DNA of 64,000 bases from positions 1-64,000 of the forward strand of contig JAJPKQ010000028.1 in assembly GCA_021323635.1 (NCBI GenBank), written 5' to 3'. Below, piece after piece: positions 52,583 through 59,873 of the stretch. Position 1 is the first letter of the stretch; every line of letters starts with the position of its first letter. This DNA is from a bacterium (GTDB lineage: Bacteria > Actinomycetota > Thermoleophilia > Solirubrobacterales > Solirubrobacteraceae). The notes beneath the pieces were generated by a model. The model was given only the letters and a program-made list of their open reading frames with translations, had not been told where the DNA came from and did no database searches. Made by a program: the position numbers and the translations under genes.

Positions 52583-54343
52583 CTACCTTGGCCTTATGGC
52601 GACGGGCTTCGGCTTGCAGCCGCGAGCCTGGACGTAGGCGATGCCCGTCTGAAGTGCCATAAGCTCGCGCGCAGCCACGTTCTCTACCACGCCCTCGCTG
52701 CGGGTCGCGCGTCCGCTCGGGCGCCATCCGCTGAGGCTGCCCTCAAGCTGCTCATGGAAGACGGGCTGCCGATGGTCCCCGAGCTCGCGTGCCGCACGGG
52801 CGGCGGAGTCAAACCCGGGCAGCCGGTGCACGATCAGGTTGGCGCGGTTGTCAAGGATCTGGCCCGCCACCCTGCGGGCGCTACCGAGCTCCAGGTCCGC
52901 GAGCGACTGCGTCCCGAGGAACACGCTCAGCCCCGCTGAGCGACCACGCGCGAACAGGCTCGCCAGCGCGCCCATCGCGGCGTCGCTGGCAAACGCCTGA
53001 ACGTCGTCGAAGAGCAGCATCGTCGGCGAGCACGCATGCGCTCTCTGCAGATGAGCGGCGACGCTGAGCAGATCGACGATGATCGCTGCGCCAAGCATCC
53101 GTGCAAGCTCAGGACGAGCATCAGCGTTGAGGTTGAAGTAGACGACCTCGCCACGCTCCGCTGCTGTAAGCAGGTCGATGCTCGGCCTGCCCTCGCCTGG
53201 CGCCAGCAGCGCTCCGACGTCAGACTCAGCAAGCGTCGCCAGACGGTGCTGAGTGCCAGCGAGCGCCTCGCGCTCGCGACCCTGCAGGCGTGGCAGCGTG
53301 CCGGCGAGCGCCGCCCAAGACCCGGGCGCTCGCGCCTCCATCTCGGGTGCCAGCGCCTCCAGCATCGCCGGGTCGGCGAAGCGCGCCAGGTCCGCTAGCG
53401 TCACCTCGCGCCCTGCGGCCTGCAGCGCGCGCACGGCAAAGCCCAGAAAGCGCTGGCCGATCCGCAGGTAGTAGGTGTCGCCGAAGCTCTCCGCCGCGAG
53501 CGCCTTGTCGACGATCTCGGTCTCTGATCCGCGGGCGAGCGGATTGTACGTCGTCTGCTGCCAGGGGCTCCACTGGCGCAACGTGCGCCCCTCGCGCAGG
53601 GCGGCGCGCGCGAGCGCATCGGCAAGGGCCGGATCGCCCTTGCCGTCGACCGCGATCACCCCGTGGCTGAGCGCGCCTGCGGAGAGCAGCGTGCGCAGTG
53701 TCACCGTCTTGCCGGCGCCGGTCGCGCCGATCACCACCGTGTGCGCGATCGGGATGCGCAGGCGCCGGCCGCTGCGCAGCTCGCGCCCGAGCTCAAGCTC
53801 GTGCGCCCCAGAGCCGAGGAGGCCTCCCCTCGGCGCCCTGCGCCCGCGCGCGATCTGCGCCGGCGCTAGCGCGGAGCCGGCGCTGCCGAGAGTGGCCTCG
53901 CCGATGGCAAGGATGCGCGCCAGCGCGCGGCCAAGGGCGCGCCGGCCGCAGTCACGCAGCCTCAGGCCGGCGGCGGGCGCAGCTGCCGCGACCCCTTCCC
54001 GATGCTCGCCGCGCGCGGGCAGACAGGTCACAAGCGCACCAAGGATCGCCCCCACGCTGCCGGTGCGCGCGAGCAGCGGCACGAGCGCGAGGGCGCCGGT
54101 GGGCGCCAGCGCAAGCGCAAGCAGGAGCGCCAGCGCCAGACGCCCGCGCGAGTGCCCGCCATCGAGCCACGCGCGTGCCGCGAGCCTCCCCACCAGCCAG
54201 CCGCCGAGCGCCTGGGCGGCCGCTCGGGCCAGCGCCGCAAGCAGGCGCAGCGGAGTGGAGAGCGCGCCTCCTGCGCCACCACCAGGCGCCACCAGCAGCG
54301 AGGCGGATGTGGCAATCAGCGCGTGCGAGAGGTACGTCAACAT
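52583..54343 (-). CDS. TraG/VirD4-like conjugation ATPase
   Basis: The 586-residue protein has two hydrophobic stretches in its first 110 residues and an FtsK/TraG-type ATPase domain: Walker A VVIGATGAGKT (206-213), VIAVDGKGDPALADALARAA, YFNLNADARPELARM, Walker B MLLFDDVQAFASDAAM, and LGTQSLADLELGS with an arginine-bearing tail. Such ATPases recruit and pump DNA in conjugation. It is shorter than the second ATPase in the block. The start ATG 54343 follows GAAAGGAGAAGATCG; a terminator-like hairpin ends 19 bases upstream. Confidence 0.82.
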   Translation of the reverse strand: MLTYLSHALIATSASLLVAPGGGAGGALSTPLRLLAALARAAAQALGGWLVGRLAARAWLDGGHSRGRLALALLLALALAPTGALALVPLLARTGSVGAILGALVTCLPARGEHREGVAAAAPAAGLRLRDCGRRALGRALARILAIGEATLGSAGSALAPAQIARGRRAPRGGLLGSGAHELELGRELRSGRRLRIPIAHTVVIGATGAGKTVTLRTLLSAGALSHGVIAVDGKGDPALADALARAALREGRTLRQWSPWQQTTYNPLARGSETEIVDKALAAESFGDTYYLRIGQRFLGFAVRALQAAGREVTLADLARFADPAMLEALAPEMEARAPGSWAALAGTLPRLQGREREALAGTQHRLATLAESDVGALLAPGEGRPSIDLLTAAERGEVVYFNLNADARPELARMLGAAIIVDLLSVAAHLQRAHACSPTMLLFDDVQAFASDAAMGALASLFARGRSAGLSVFLGTQSLADLELGSARRVAGQILDNRANLIVHRLPGFDSAARAARELGDHRQPVFHEQLEGSLSGWRPSGRATRSEGVVENVAARELMALQTGIAYVQARGCKPKPVAIRPR

Positions 54344-54361
54344 CGATCTTCTCCTTTCACG

Positions 54362-54398
54362 AAAAAGAGCCGCGGGGCCCGATCGGCCGCCACGGCTC
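54362..54398 (-). terminator. Intrinsic-terminator-like hairpin directly before the TraG-like gene (possible attenuator)
   Basis: On the minus strand the stem starts GAGCCG (54398-54393) and closes with CGGCTC (54372-54367), with a further inner stem around the loop GATC and then TTTTT (54366-54362). The ribosome binding site and ATG of the TraG-like gene follow within about 20 bases. There is no room for a promoter after it, so transcripts of that gene must read through it. Confidence 0.65.
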
Positions 54399-54533
54399 AG
54401 GTTGGATTGACTATGAGCTACGAGCTGCTGAGGGAAAGCTTCTAGGCGCCGACCTCAGGAGGGCCCACGCCGGGGCGGCCGGGTCAGGCGCCGCCTTTAG
54501 GAGCGCAAGGTCACGCCGGAGCGCAGGCGCCCG

Positions 54534-55319
54534 TCACTCGCCGCTGTAGCGGGCGTAGAGCTCGGGCAGCAGCGCCGCGAGGTTCGCGTACTCCGCCGCA
54601 CAGTGGCGCGCCATCGCCAGCGGCGCTTCTCGGGGGATCAGCGCTCGGCGCGCAAGTGGCGTTGCCAGCAGGCGGTTGATCGCGCCCGCCGGCCCCCGGC
54701 GCGTGTAGAGGCCAAGCGCGGAGCCGATCCAGAAGCGGCTGCGCAGCTCGACGCCCTCCGGGCGCTCAAGCGCGCAGTGGCAGATGCGCGTATGCCAGGC
54801 GCGCTTGCGGTCGTCGCCCACCAGGCCGCAGATGACCGTCGCCACCTCCGGACGCTCGAGCGCAGCTGCCGGGAAGCCGAACTCGAGCGGGTCGCAGAAG
54901 GCGATACGCAGATGCGCCCGGCCCAGCCCGATGTCCTCGACCGGGTGATGGATTGCGCCCCAATAGGGCTTGGCGCCAGGCGCCTCGGGCAGCTCGACGC
55001 TGATGTCGAAGTGCGCCCGCGGATACCAGATGCGATAGCGCAGCGGATGCAGCGCATGCCACTCAAACCACCAGTCGAGCATCCTGCCGCTCACGCCCGC
55101 CATCAGCGTCCGCACGGCGGTGTAGGCGCTGCCGTCGGCGAGCAGACACCAACCCGTCTGCGCCGCCTCATCGCCGCTCTCGATCACGCCCTCCGGTCGA
55201 TCGGCGCTGAGCGCCTGGCGGGGGTCGATCGGCCCTGACTCGATCGCGCCGGCCACCTCCGGCGCGACCGCTGCAAGCGGCCTGCTCAACAGCGCCTGAA
55301 GCTCGCTGTCGCTGCCCAT
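54534..55319 (-). CDS. DAPG-hydrolase (PhlG)-like protein
   Basis: The 261-residue protein resembles the DAPG hydrolase/phloretin hydrolase family, zinc enzymes that split a C-C bond next to a phloroglucinol ring. Seen are GRMLDWWFEWHALHPLRYRI, an Asp-His region WYPRAHF, HHPVEDIGLGRAHLRIAFCD (Glu128), CGLVGDDRKRAWHTRI and the HxxxE pair in ARHCAAEYANL (His239, Glu243). The first zinc His is uncertain among His88, His91 and His103. It would be a metabolic cargo gene in the element. The real substrate is unknown. Confidence 0.7.
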   Translation of the reverse strand: MGSDSELQALLSRPLAAVAPEVAGAIESGPIDPRQALSADRPEGVIESGDEAAQTGWCLLADGSAYTAVRTLMAGVSGRMLDWWFEWHALHPLRYRIWYPRAHFDISVELPEAPGAKPYWGAIHHPVEDIGLGRAHLRIAFCDPLEFGFPAAALERPEVATVICGLVGDDRKRAWHTRICHCALERPEGVELRSRFWIGSALGLYTRRGPAGAINRLLATPLARRALIPREAPLAMARHCAAEYANLAALLPELYARYSGE

Positions 55320-55355
55320 GGCAGGACCCTACAGAACCCTCTGAGAGCACGGCGC

Positions 55356-56306
55356 CTAGTGCGTCTCTACCTCGCGCGGGTCCACCCCCAGGCCGCAGCG
55401 CGCGATCAGCGCGAGCAGGTCGCTGTGGATCCACGGCGAGCGCCTGCCCCCCGCCCGTTCGGGCGCAAGCCCGATCCGTCGCGCAAGCCAGCTCGTCTCG
55501 CCGCCGGGCGCGCCGCCCAGCTCGCGCTTGACGTGCCCGCAGCGCAGCGCGATCTCGCCGAGCGTCAGCTCACCGCGCGCCACCGCACCAAGCACCGCCT
55601 CGCGCAGCGCGCGGTTGAGAACATAGGGCGAGCGCTCGATGCTTGCAAGCTCGCGCTGCAGGTAGCGCGCCGCCGGTTCACCCGCCCCCGCCGCTAACGC
55701 GACCGCGCTGCGCGTGTGCGCAAGCGCCGGCTCGTAGCTCTCCAGCGCCCCGAGCACCGCTCGCAGCGCGAGCGCCCGCGCCGGCGCGAAGCGGCCGCAC
55801 TCGCTCCTTGCCTGATGCGCCCAGCGCAGCTTCTGGCCACCGCGCGACTGAAAGAGCGCGATGCGATAGCGGTTGCCGGCGCAGTCGCTCAGCCCGCGTG
55901 CGATCGCGCTCGCGGGCACCTGCGCCTGGGAGCCCTGGGATACCTCGGCTGGCAGCACACGCAGATCCTTCGCGCGCATCCGCCGACAGCGGCCGCGGCT
56001 GGCATCGGCCAGATAGATCGCGCAGAGGATCTGCGCGTTCTCGGCCGGCTCGTCGGGGGCCAGGTGCGCGACTACACGCGGGTCTCCGTGGCTGAGCGCG
56101 TCGCGGTCGAGCACCAGACGTGAGCCCTGGAAGCCGGCGCGCACGAGCAGCTCGCGCAGCGCTCCGTCGGCGCGCAGGTAGCGCGCAAGCGTGCGCGGCC
56201 GCTCGCCTCGCTCGCGGGCGCCCTCAGCCTCATCGTGCGCAGTCCCTCTGCAGCTCAGCGGATGCTCGCCGAGTGCGCCCTCCAAAAGCTCCTGTGCCTG
56301 GCTCAT
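55356..56306 (-). CDS. Conserved-looking protein of unknown function
   Basis: I do not recognise a named family in this 316-residue protein. It is Arg/Ala-rich and mostly helical. A region near 95-150 (AKDLRVLPAEVSQGSQ) and a C-terminal block (about 240-316: LTLGEIALRCGHVKRELGGA, ETSWLARRIGL and a WIHSDLLALIARCGLGVDP end) look like compact domains. The latter resembles a helix-turn-helix used in control of element replication, but this is inference. It overlaps the next upstream gene by 77 bases; GGAGGAG precedes its ATG by 10 bases, so both are real frames. Confidence 0.6.
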   Translation of the reverse strand: MSQAQELLEGALGEHPLSCRGTAHDEAEGARERGERPRTLARYLRADGALRELLVRAGFQGSRLVLDRDALSHGDPRVVAHLAPDEPAENAQILCAIYLADASRGRCRRMRAKDLRVLPAEVSQGSQAQVPASAIARGLSDCAGNRYRIALFQSRGGQKLRWAHQARSECGRFAPARALALRAVLGALESYEPALAHTRSAVALAAGAGEPAARYLQRELASIERSPYVLNRALREAVLGAVARGELTLGEIALRCGHVKRELGGAPGGETSWLARRIGLAPERAGGRRSPWIHSDLLALIARCGLGVDPREVETH

Positions 56307-57222
56307 GTTCGATGTGCTCCTCCATCATTTGCTTTGCCCTTGCAGCCTTCTCCGACCGCACGCCGCCGGACGCGCGCTGATCTGCAGCGAGTGCGCAGCT
56401 TGCGCAGCGTGCACGCAGCTGTGCTGGGCAGAGCCGGCGGCGCAGGGCAGGCACATCCGCGGGCGGCAGCTCGAGCACCGTGATCCTTGCGGATGCCTTC
56501 GCTCGCGCGATCGCGCGAGAAAGCGCGCGCGCGGGCGCGGGAGCGGCGAGGTACAGCACGCCGCCGACCACCTCCGCCGCGCCCCAGGCCGCGCAGATCG
56601 CATAGAGGCGCGCTGGCGACTTGACGGACAGCTCGACCTCGACGGCGAGCGGCAGCCCCAACGACGCCTCGTGCGGGCGCAGAATCAGGTCCGGTCGCTT
56701 GCAGACGCTGCCACCGTGATGGACCGTGGGCGCGATCTGTGACCACCAGCGACCCGCATGCGCGCTCGCACGCAGCTCGCGCTCGGAGAGCACCGCGCAG
56801 GTGCTTGCATGCAGACGCTCAAGGGCGCTTGCTGTGCGCGCTACCACCCGCAGGTGCGCCTCAGCGCGCGGCTGCACGGGGCAGACGCTCAGAGAGGAGA
56901 GGCCGACTGCGCGCAGCCCGCGGGCGGTGGCGACGTAGAGCGGCTCTTCGCAGGGCCGTGCGCAGTGGCGGCGCAGCAGCCCGGCTTCGACCGCCTCTGC
57001 AAGCAGGGGAGCAAGCAGCGCGGGGGCAGCGCCGAAGCGCAGCTGCAGGTCACCGCAGCCTGCAACGCCATGACGCGCGATCCAGGTCAGCAGTGCGCCG
57101 CGGTCGAGCGCTGCGGGACGCTTCAGCTGACATGGGGTCGTGGCTGGGGGCGCGTTGCTTGGCGCATCGGGCGATTGGAAGGCAGCGCGCAGCTCGTGCG
57201 CGAGCGGGTGCTGATTCGACAT
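56230..57222 (-). CDS. Winged-helix protein with nuclease-like PD-(D/E)xK motif, replication-relaxation type
   Basis: This 330-residue protein has an N-terminal winged helix (about 40-110: GALLTWIARHGVAGCGDLQ, then LAEAVEAGLLRRH and a wing ending in TARG). A second domain holds KRPDLILRP (Asp178) followed by PLAVEVELSVKS (Glu195, Glu197, Lys201), which matches the PD-(D/E)xK nuclease pattern found in plasmid replication-relaxation proteins. It could nick or bind element DNA. ATG 57222 is chosen for its CAAAGGAGATCACA leader. Its last 77 bases overlap the start of the next gene. Confidence 0.65.
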   Translation of the reverse strand: MSNQHPLAHELRAAFQSPDAPSNAPPATTPCQLKRPAALDRGALLTWIARHGVAGCGDLQLRFGAAPALLAPLLAEAVEAGLLRRHCARPCEEPLYVATARGLRAVGLSSLSVCPVQPRAEAHLRVVARTASALERLHASTCAVLSERELRASAHAGRWWSQIAPTVHHGGSVCKRPDLILRPHEASLGLPLAVEVELSVKSPARLYAICAAWGAAEVVGGVLYLAAPAPARALSRAIARAKASARITVLELPPADVPALRRRLCPAQLRARCASCALAADQRASGGVRSEKAARAKQMMEEHIEHEPGTGAFGGRTRRASAELQRDCAR

Positions 57223-57264
57223 TGTGATCTCCTTTGGCTGGTGGCGACCCAACCGCGTCGGCGA

Positions 57265-57294
57265 CGCTTGTGATCAAGCGCGCAGGCTTGCGCG
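57265..57294. repeat. Two tandem perfect hairpins in the element intergenic region
   Basis: CGCTTG-TGAT-CAAGCG (57265-57280) and CGCGCA-GGCT-TGCGCG (57279-57294) share two bases and both have perfect 6-base arms and 4-base loops. They lie about 43 bases upstream of the winged-helix gene. They could be an operator, or part of a nic/origin region. Confidence 0.5.
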
Positions 57295-57672
57295 GAGGTG
57301 GGGCGTATCTGGCATTGGGTGCCGCAATGGGCGAGGAACAGGGAAAGGGATAGAGATTGAGCGCGTGAGCGTAGTCGCCGCAGGCAGCGCGGCAGCGAGC
57401 AGAGCGCCGATGCAGCGCAGTCGCCCTCGCCGCTCAGCTGGGAGGCTGCGCAGCTGCCCTGGCGAGCGGGGGCTGGTCGCTTCGGGACAGGCTCGCCGCA
57501 CCGCAGCTGAGCAGGGGGCAACTGCAGGCGCAGCCACCGCGGCTGCAGCGGACAGAGTGGCGGCCGCGTGCCGCCCGATGGCAGCGGCGTTGCGAAAACG
57601 CGCCAGCTTCTAGCCGCGCGGCGCGCTCATCCATTGGTCCACGCAGGCGGGAAGCGCGGCGGCGCTGCTCTA

Positions 57673-57689
57673 TAGAGACGTTGTCCCTA
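57673..57689 (+). promoter_or_regulatory. Dyad upstream of the small secreted protein gene
   Basis: TAGAGAC-GTT-GTCCCTA is an inverted repeat with 6 of 7 positions paired, lying 28 bases before the ATG at 57717 in a locally AT-richer patch. It is a plausible operator of the small exported protein. Confidence 0.45.
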
Positions 57690-57716
57690 TCTCTCACAGG
57701 CAAGGAGGCCACCTCA

Positions 57717-57965
57717 ATGAAAGAACGTAGTCACGAGCACACGGCAGTCGGTCGCAGGCGCGCGCTGCGCGCGCTGCTGGCGCTTGGCGCGGCGACGCTC
57801 AGCTTCGCCTCGCCGCTTGCCGCGACCAGCCTCGCCTCAAACGCCGGCGGCGCTGACAAGTTACGACCGGTGACCTTCGGCGACTGCAAGAACGCGAACG
57901 CGGGCGTCCACAACGGCTACGACTGCGAAGTGCGCGTGCCGCCGTCCGGCGGCAGCGCCGACTGA
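57717..57965 (+). CDS. Small exported protein with a two-cysteine C-terminus
   Basis: This 82-residue protein has a basic N-terminus with GRRRALRALLALGAATLSFA, a good signal-peptide core that may be Tat-type because of the twin arginines, and a likely cleavage near AATSLAS. The mature part is about 45 residues with two Cys (GDCKNANAGVHNGYDCEV), able to form one disulfide. It matches no family I know. AAGGAGG precedes the ATG. It is the only plus-strand gene in the element and has its own dyad, so it may be a surface factor or signalling peptide. Confidence 0.6.
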   Translation: MKERSHEHTAVGRRRALRALLALGAATLSFASPLAATSLASNAGGADKLRPVTFGDCKNANAGVHNGYDCEVRVPPSGGSAD

Positions 57966-58002
57966 AGCTGGCTGGCTGCGCACAGATACGTTGCGAGCAG
58001 CC

Positions 58003-58590
58003 TTAATGCGCGGGCGGGCAGCCGCCCGCCCGCGCGCCTCTTGCAATAGACAGCCCTGAGCGCTCGCCCGCTGTGCGGCGCGCACAGGCGGCGGGCGTGC
58101 GCTTGATCCTGAGCATCTCTACCGTCATTGCGCCTGGCGCTTCGTGCAGACGCGAGCGCAGCCGGGCGAGGTCCGCTTCGGCGCTGGCGCGCGATCCACG
58201 GTAGGTGAGCAGCAGGATCGGCCTGCCGTCGCGGAAGGCGCCGAGGAGCGAGAGGCCGATCGTGGCGTCGCTGTAGGGCAGCAGCTGCAGCAGCGGCTCG
58301 CTGAGGAGCAGGTCGCGCGCCCGGGCGGCTGCGCCTGAGCTGGTGCGAAAGGGGTTGATGTTCACGCGGCCGCGCATTGCCCGGCCGGGCGCGCGCCCAC
58401 CGATGTGCCGCTCGGGCAGAGGCATCCCGGGCGGGGGTCGCTCTTGCGCGGGCGCGCTGGAAGCGAGCCGCCCGGCCGGCAGGGGCGGGCGCTCGCCGCC
58501 GCGCTGCGGGGCCCCGATCAAGAGCGCAGCGATCAGGCCGGCCAGGAACGCCACGCCCTGCAGCACTCTCATCGCCGGCTTCCAGGTCAT
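58003..58590 (-). CDS. Membrane-anchored protein of unknown function in the conjugation-like block
   Basis: The 195-residue protein starts with a membrane helix (VLQGVAFLAGLIAALLIG), a Pro-rich linker, and a small alpha/beta domain (about 75-165: LLLSEPLLQLLPYSDATIGL, ILLLTYRGSRASAEADLARL). It is not recognised. Its ATG overlaps the stop of the CHAP gene (ATGA), so it is translated with it and probably works with the wall hydrolase in the transfer apparatus. The last codons form part of a strong hairpin. Confidence 0.6.
   Translation of the reverse strand: MTWKPAMRVLQGVAFLAGLIAALLIGAPQRGGERPPLPAGRLASSAPAQERPPPGMPLPERHIGGRAPGRAMRGRVNINPFRTSSGAAARARDLLLSEPLLQLLPYSDATIGLSLLGAFRDGRPILLLTYRGSRASAEADLARLRSRLHEAPGAMTVEMLRIKRTPAACARRTAGERSGLSIARGARAGGCPPAH
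58008..58035. terminator. Perfect 12-bp stem hairpin between convergent genes
   Basis: GCGCGGGCGGGC (58008-58019) and GCCCGCCCGCGC (58024-58035) pair perfectly around AGCC. It lies between the end of the small exported protein and the end of the minus-strand membrane protein, so it could stop transcription from both sides. There is no T-tract, as is common in high-GC genomes. Confidence 0.55.
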
Positions 58591-59750
58591 GGCCCCGGCG
58601 CTCCATAGCCGTAGATCGGGGCGGGCTCTGCACAGCCATCGGGCGGCGGCGCGCTTGCCGCAGCGGGCAGGCACGGCCCCGAGCGCCTCACCCCGCCCGC
58701 GTAGTTGCCGTTGATCAGGGTCATCTCGCCGTCAGAGGCAACCGCTTCGACGATCGCCACGTGCAGCGAGGTCTGCGGCGAGGAGGGCCCACTGCCGAAG
58801 AAGACCGTCCAGCCGGGTCGTGGATTGGCGCTGGCGGGCAGCGCGCGCGTGTGCGCCGCCGCCCATTCGTAGAGCGCGCCGGAGAAGGCAAGCGACGGCA
58901 CACGAACGCCTGCCTGGGACCAGACCCAGGAGGCAAACAGCGAGCACCAGGGCTCGCAGGGGCCATAGGGGTTGCATTCGGATCCGGGCGGTGATTCGCG
59001 CACGGCAAGCTGGCTGCGCGCGATGCGCACGATTCGCGCAGCAAGCGATGAGCCGGCGCGATCGGGAGCCGCACAGGCCGAGAGCAGCCGCGCCTGGCTC
59101 TGCCCGGCGCTCGCACCCGGCGCGGAGCCTGCGGCTTCCACTTCGAGCGCCTCCCCACGCGGCGCTTCGACACGCACCAACCCCGACCAGTCGGGCGGCA
59201 GATGCAGCGCTTCGCGCGTGGAGCGCCAGAGGTCGATCGCGCGCGGATGCCCGTCGATCGGCGGCCCGCCGGCGCCGATGTCACGCTTTTCGCCGACGAC
59301 CGAGCGCCCGTTGGGCGCGCGGATGACAAGGCGCGTGAAGGGCGCAAGCGGACCACCTACGCCGAGTGCCAGGCCAAGGCGATCGGCGTCCGCGCGATCG
59401 CTGTCGTATGCCGATTTCAGCCCGAGCTCCGCAAATGAGAGGTGACCGGCAAGCCCGGCGCCGTATGCGCCTGGCCCTTCCCCTTCATATACGGTCGCCG
59501 CAACCACGGCGCCCTGGCCGCTTGGCAGCGCAAGCGCGCCTTGGCCGCCGCAAGCGCTGGCGCCGGCAAGCGCCGATCCCAGCAGCGCCGCCAGCAGAGC
59601 GAGCGCGAGCGCCGAGATAATCGCCCAGGTGGCAAGCGCAGCAACCAATATCGCGCCCACTGGCAAGCCGCGGCAGCTGGCGGCGCCAGCCGCACGCAGG
59701 CGCGACTCGCGCAAGCGAGCGAGGGGCTCTCTGTCGGCGCTGGCTGCCAC
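58587..59750 (-). CDS. Cell-wall hydrolase with DPBB and CHAP domains
   Basis: The 387-residue protein has a membrane helix (31-62), a double-psi beta-barrel-like domain (about 80-175: ATVYEGEGPGAYGAGLAGHL, RDIGAGGPPIDGHPRAIDLW) and a C-terminal CHAP amidase domain with Cys269 (GPCEPWCSLFASWVW), His330 (SLHVAIVEAV) and Asn349 (GNYAGGV). It would open peptidoglycan for the transfer channel, as VirB1-like hydrolases do in Gram-positive T4SS. It starts with GTG 59750. The membrane protein downstream is coupled by an ATGA overlap. Confidence 0.85.
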   Translation of the reverse strand: MAASADREPLARLRESRLRAAGAASCRGLPVGAILVAALATWAIISALALALLAALLGSALAGASACGGQGALALPSGQGAVVAATVYEGEGPGAYGAGLAGHLSFAELGLKSAYDSDRADADRLGLALGVGGPLAPFTRLVIRAPNGRSVVGEKRDIGAGGPPIDGHPRAIDLWRSTREALHLPPDWSGLVRVEAPRGEALEVEAAGSAPGASAGQSQARLLSACAAPDRAGSSLAARIVRIARSQLAVRESPPGSECNPYGPCEPWCSLFASWVWSQAGVRVPSLAFSGALYEWAAAHTRALPASANPRPGWTVFFGSGPSSPQTSLHVAIVEAVASDGEMTLINGNYAGGVRRSGPCLPAAASAPPPDGCAEPAPIYGYGAPGP

Positions 59751-59873
59751 TCAACCCAGCTCCGACCACGCCTTGCCCGCGCGACCGCTCGCCCGAGCAG
59801 CGCACGCGATCGCAGAGCCACGGCGCGCCGGCCTGCCGCTTGGCGCTCGCGCCAATGCGCGGGCGGGTGCAGC

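Larger units (their letters stand above)
57223..57716. other. Intergenic region in the element, two tandem hairpins and a dyad
   Basis: No protein is supported on either strand in these 494 bases. They hold two adjacent hairpins at 57265-57294 and a near-perfect dyad at 57673-57689, listed separately. This is the only sizeable non-coding gap in the block and separates divergent genes, so it is the natural place for promoters, an origin of transfer or of replication. Confidence 0.5.

Noticed and set aside
54412-54445. Ten-codon plus-strand ORF MSYELLRESF before the terminator-like hairpin
   Set aside because: It is on the opposite strand to the gene it would regulate and has no binding site.
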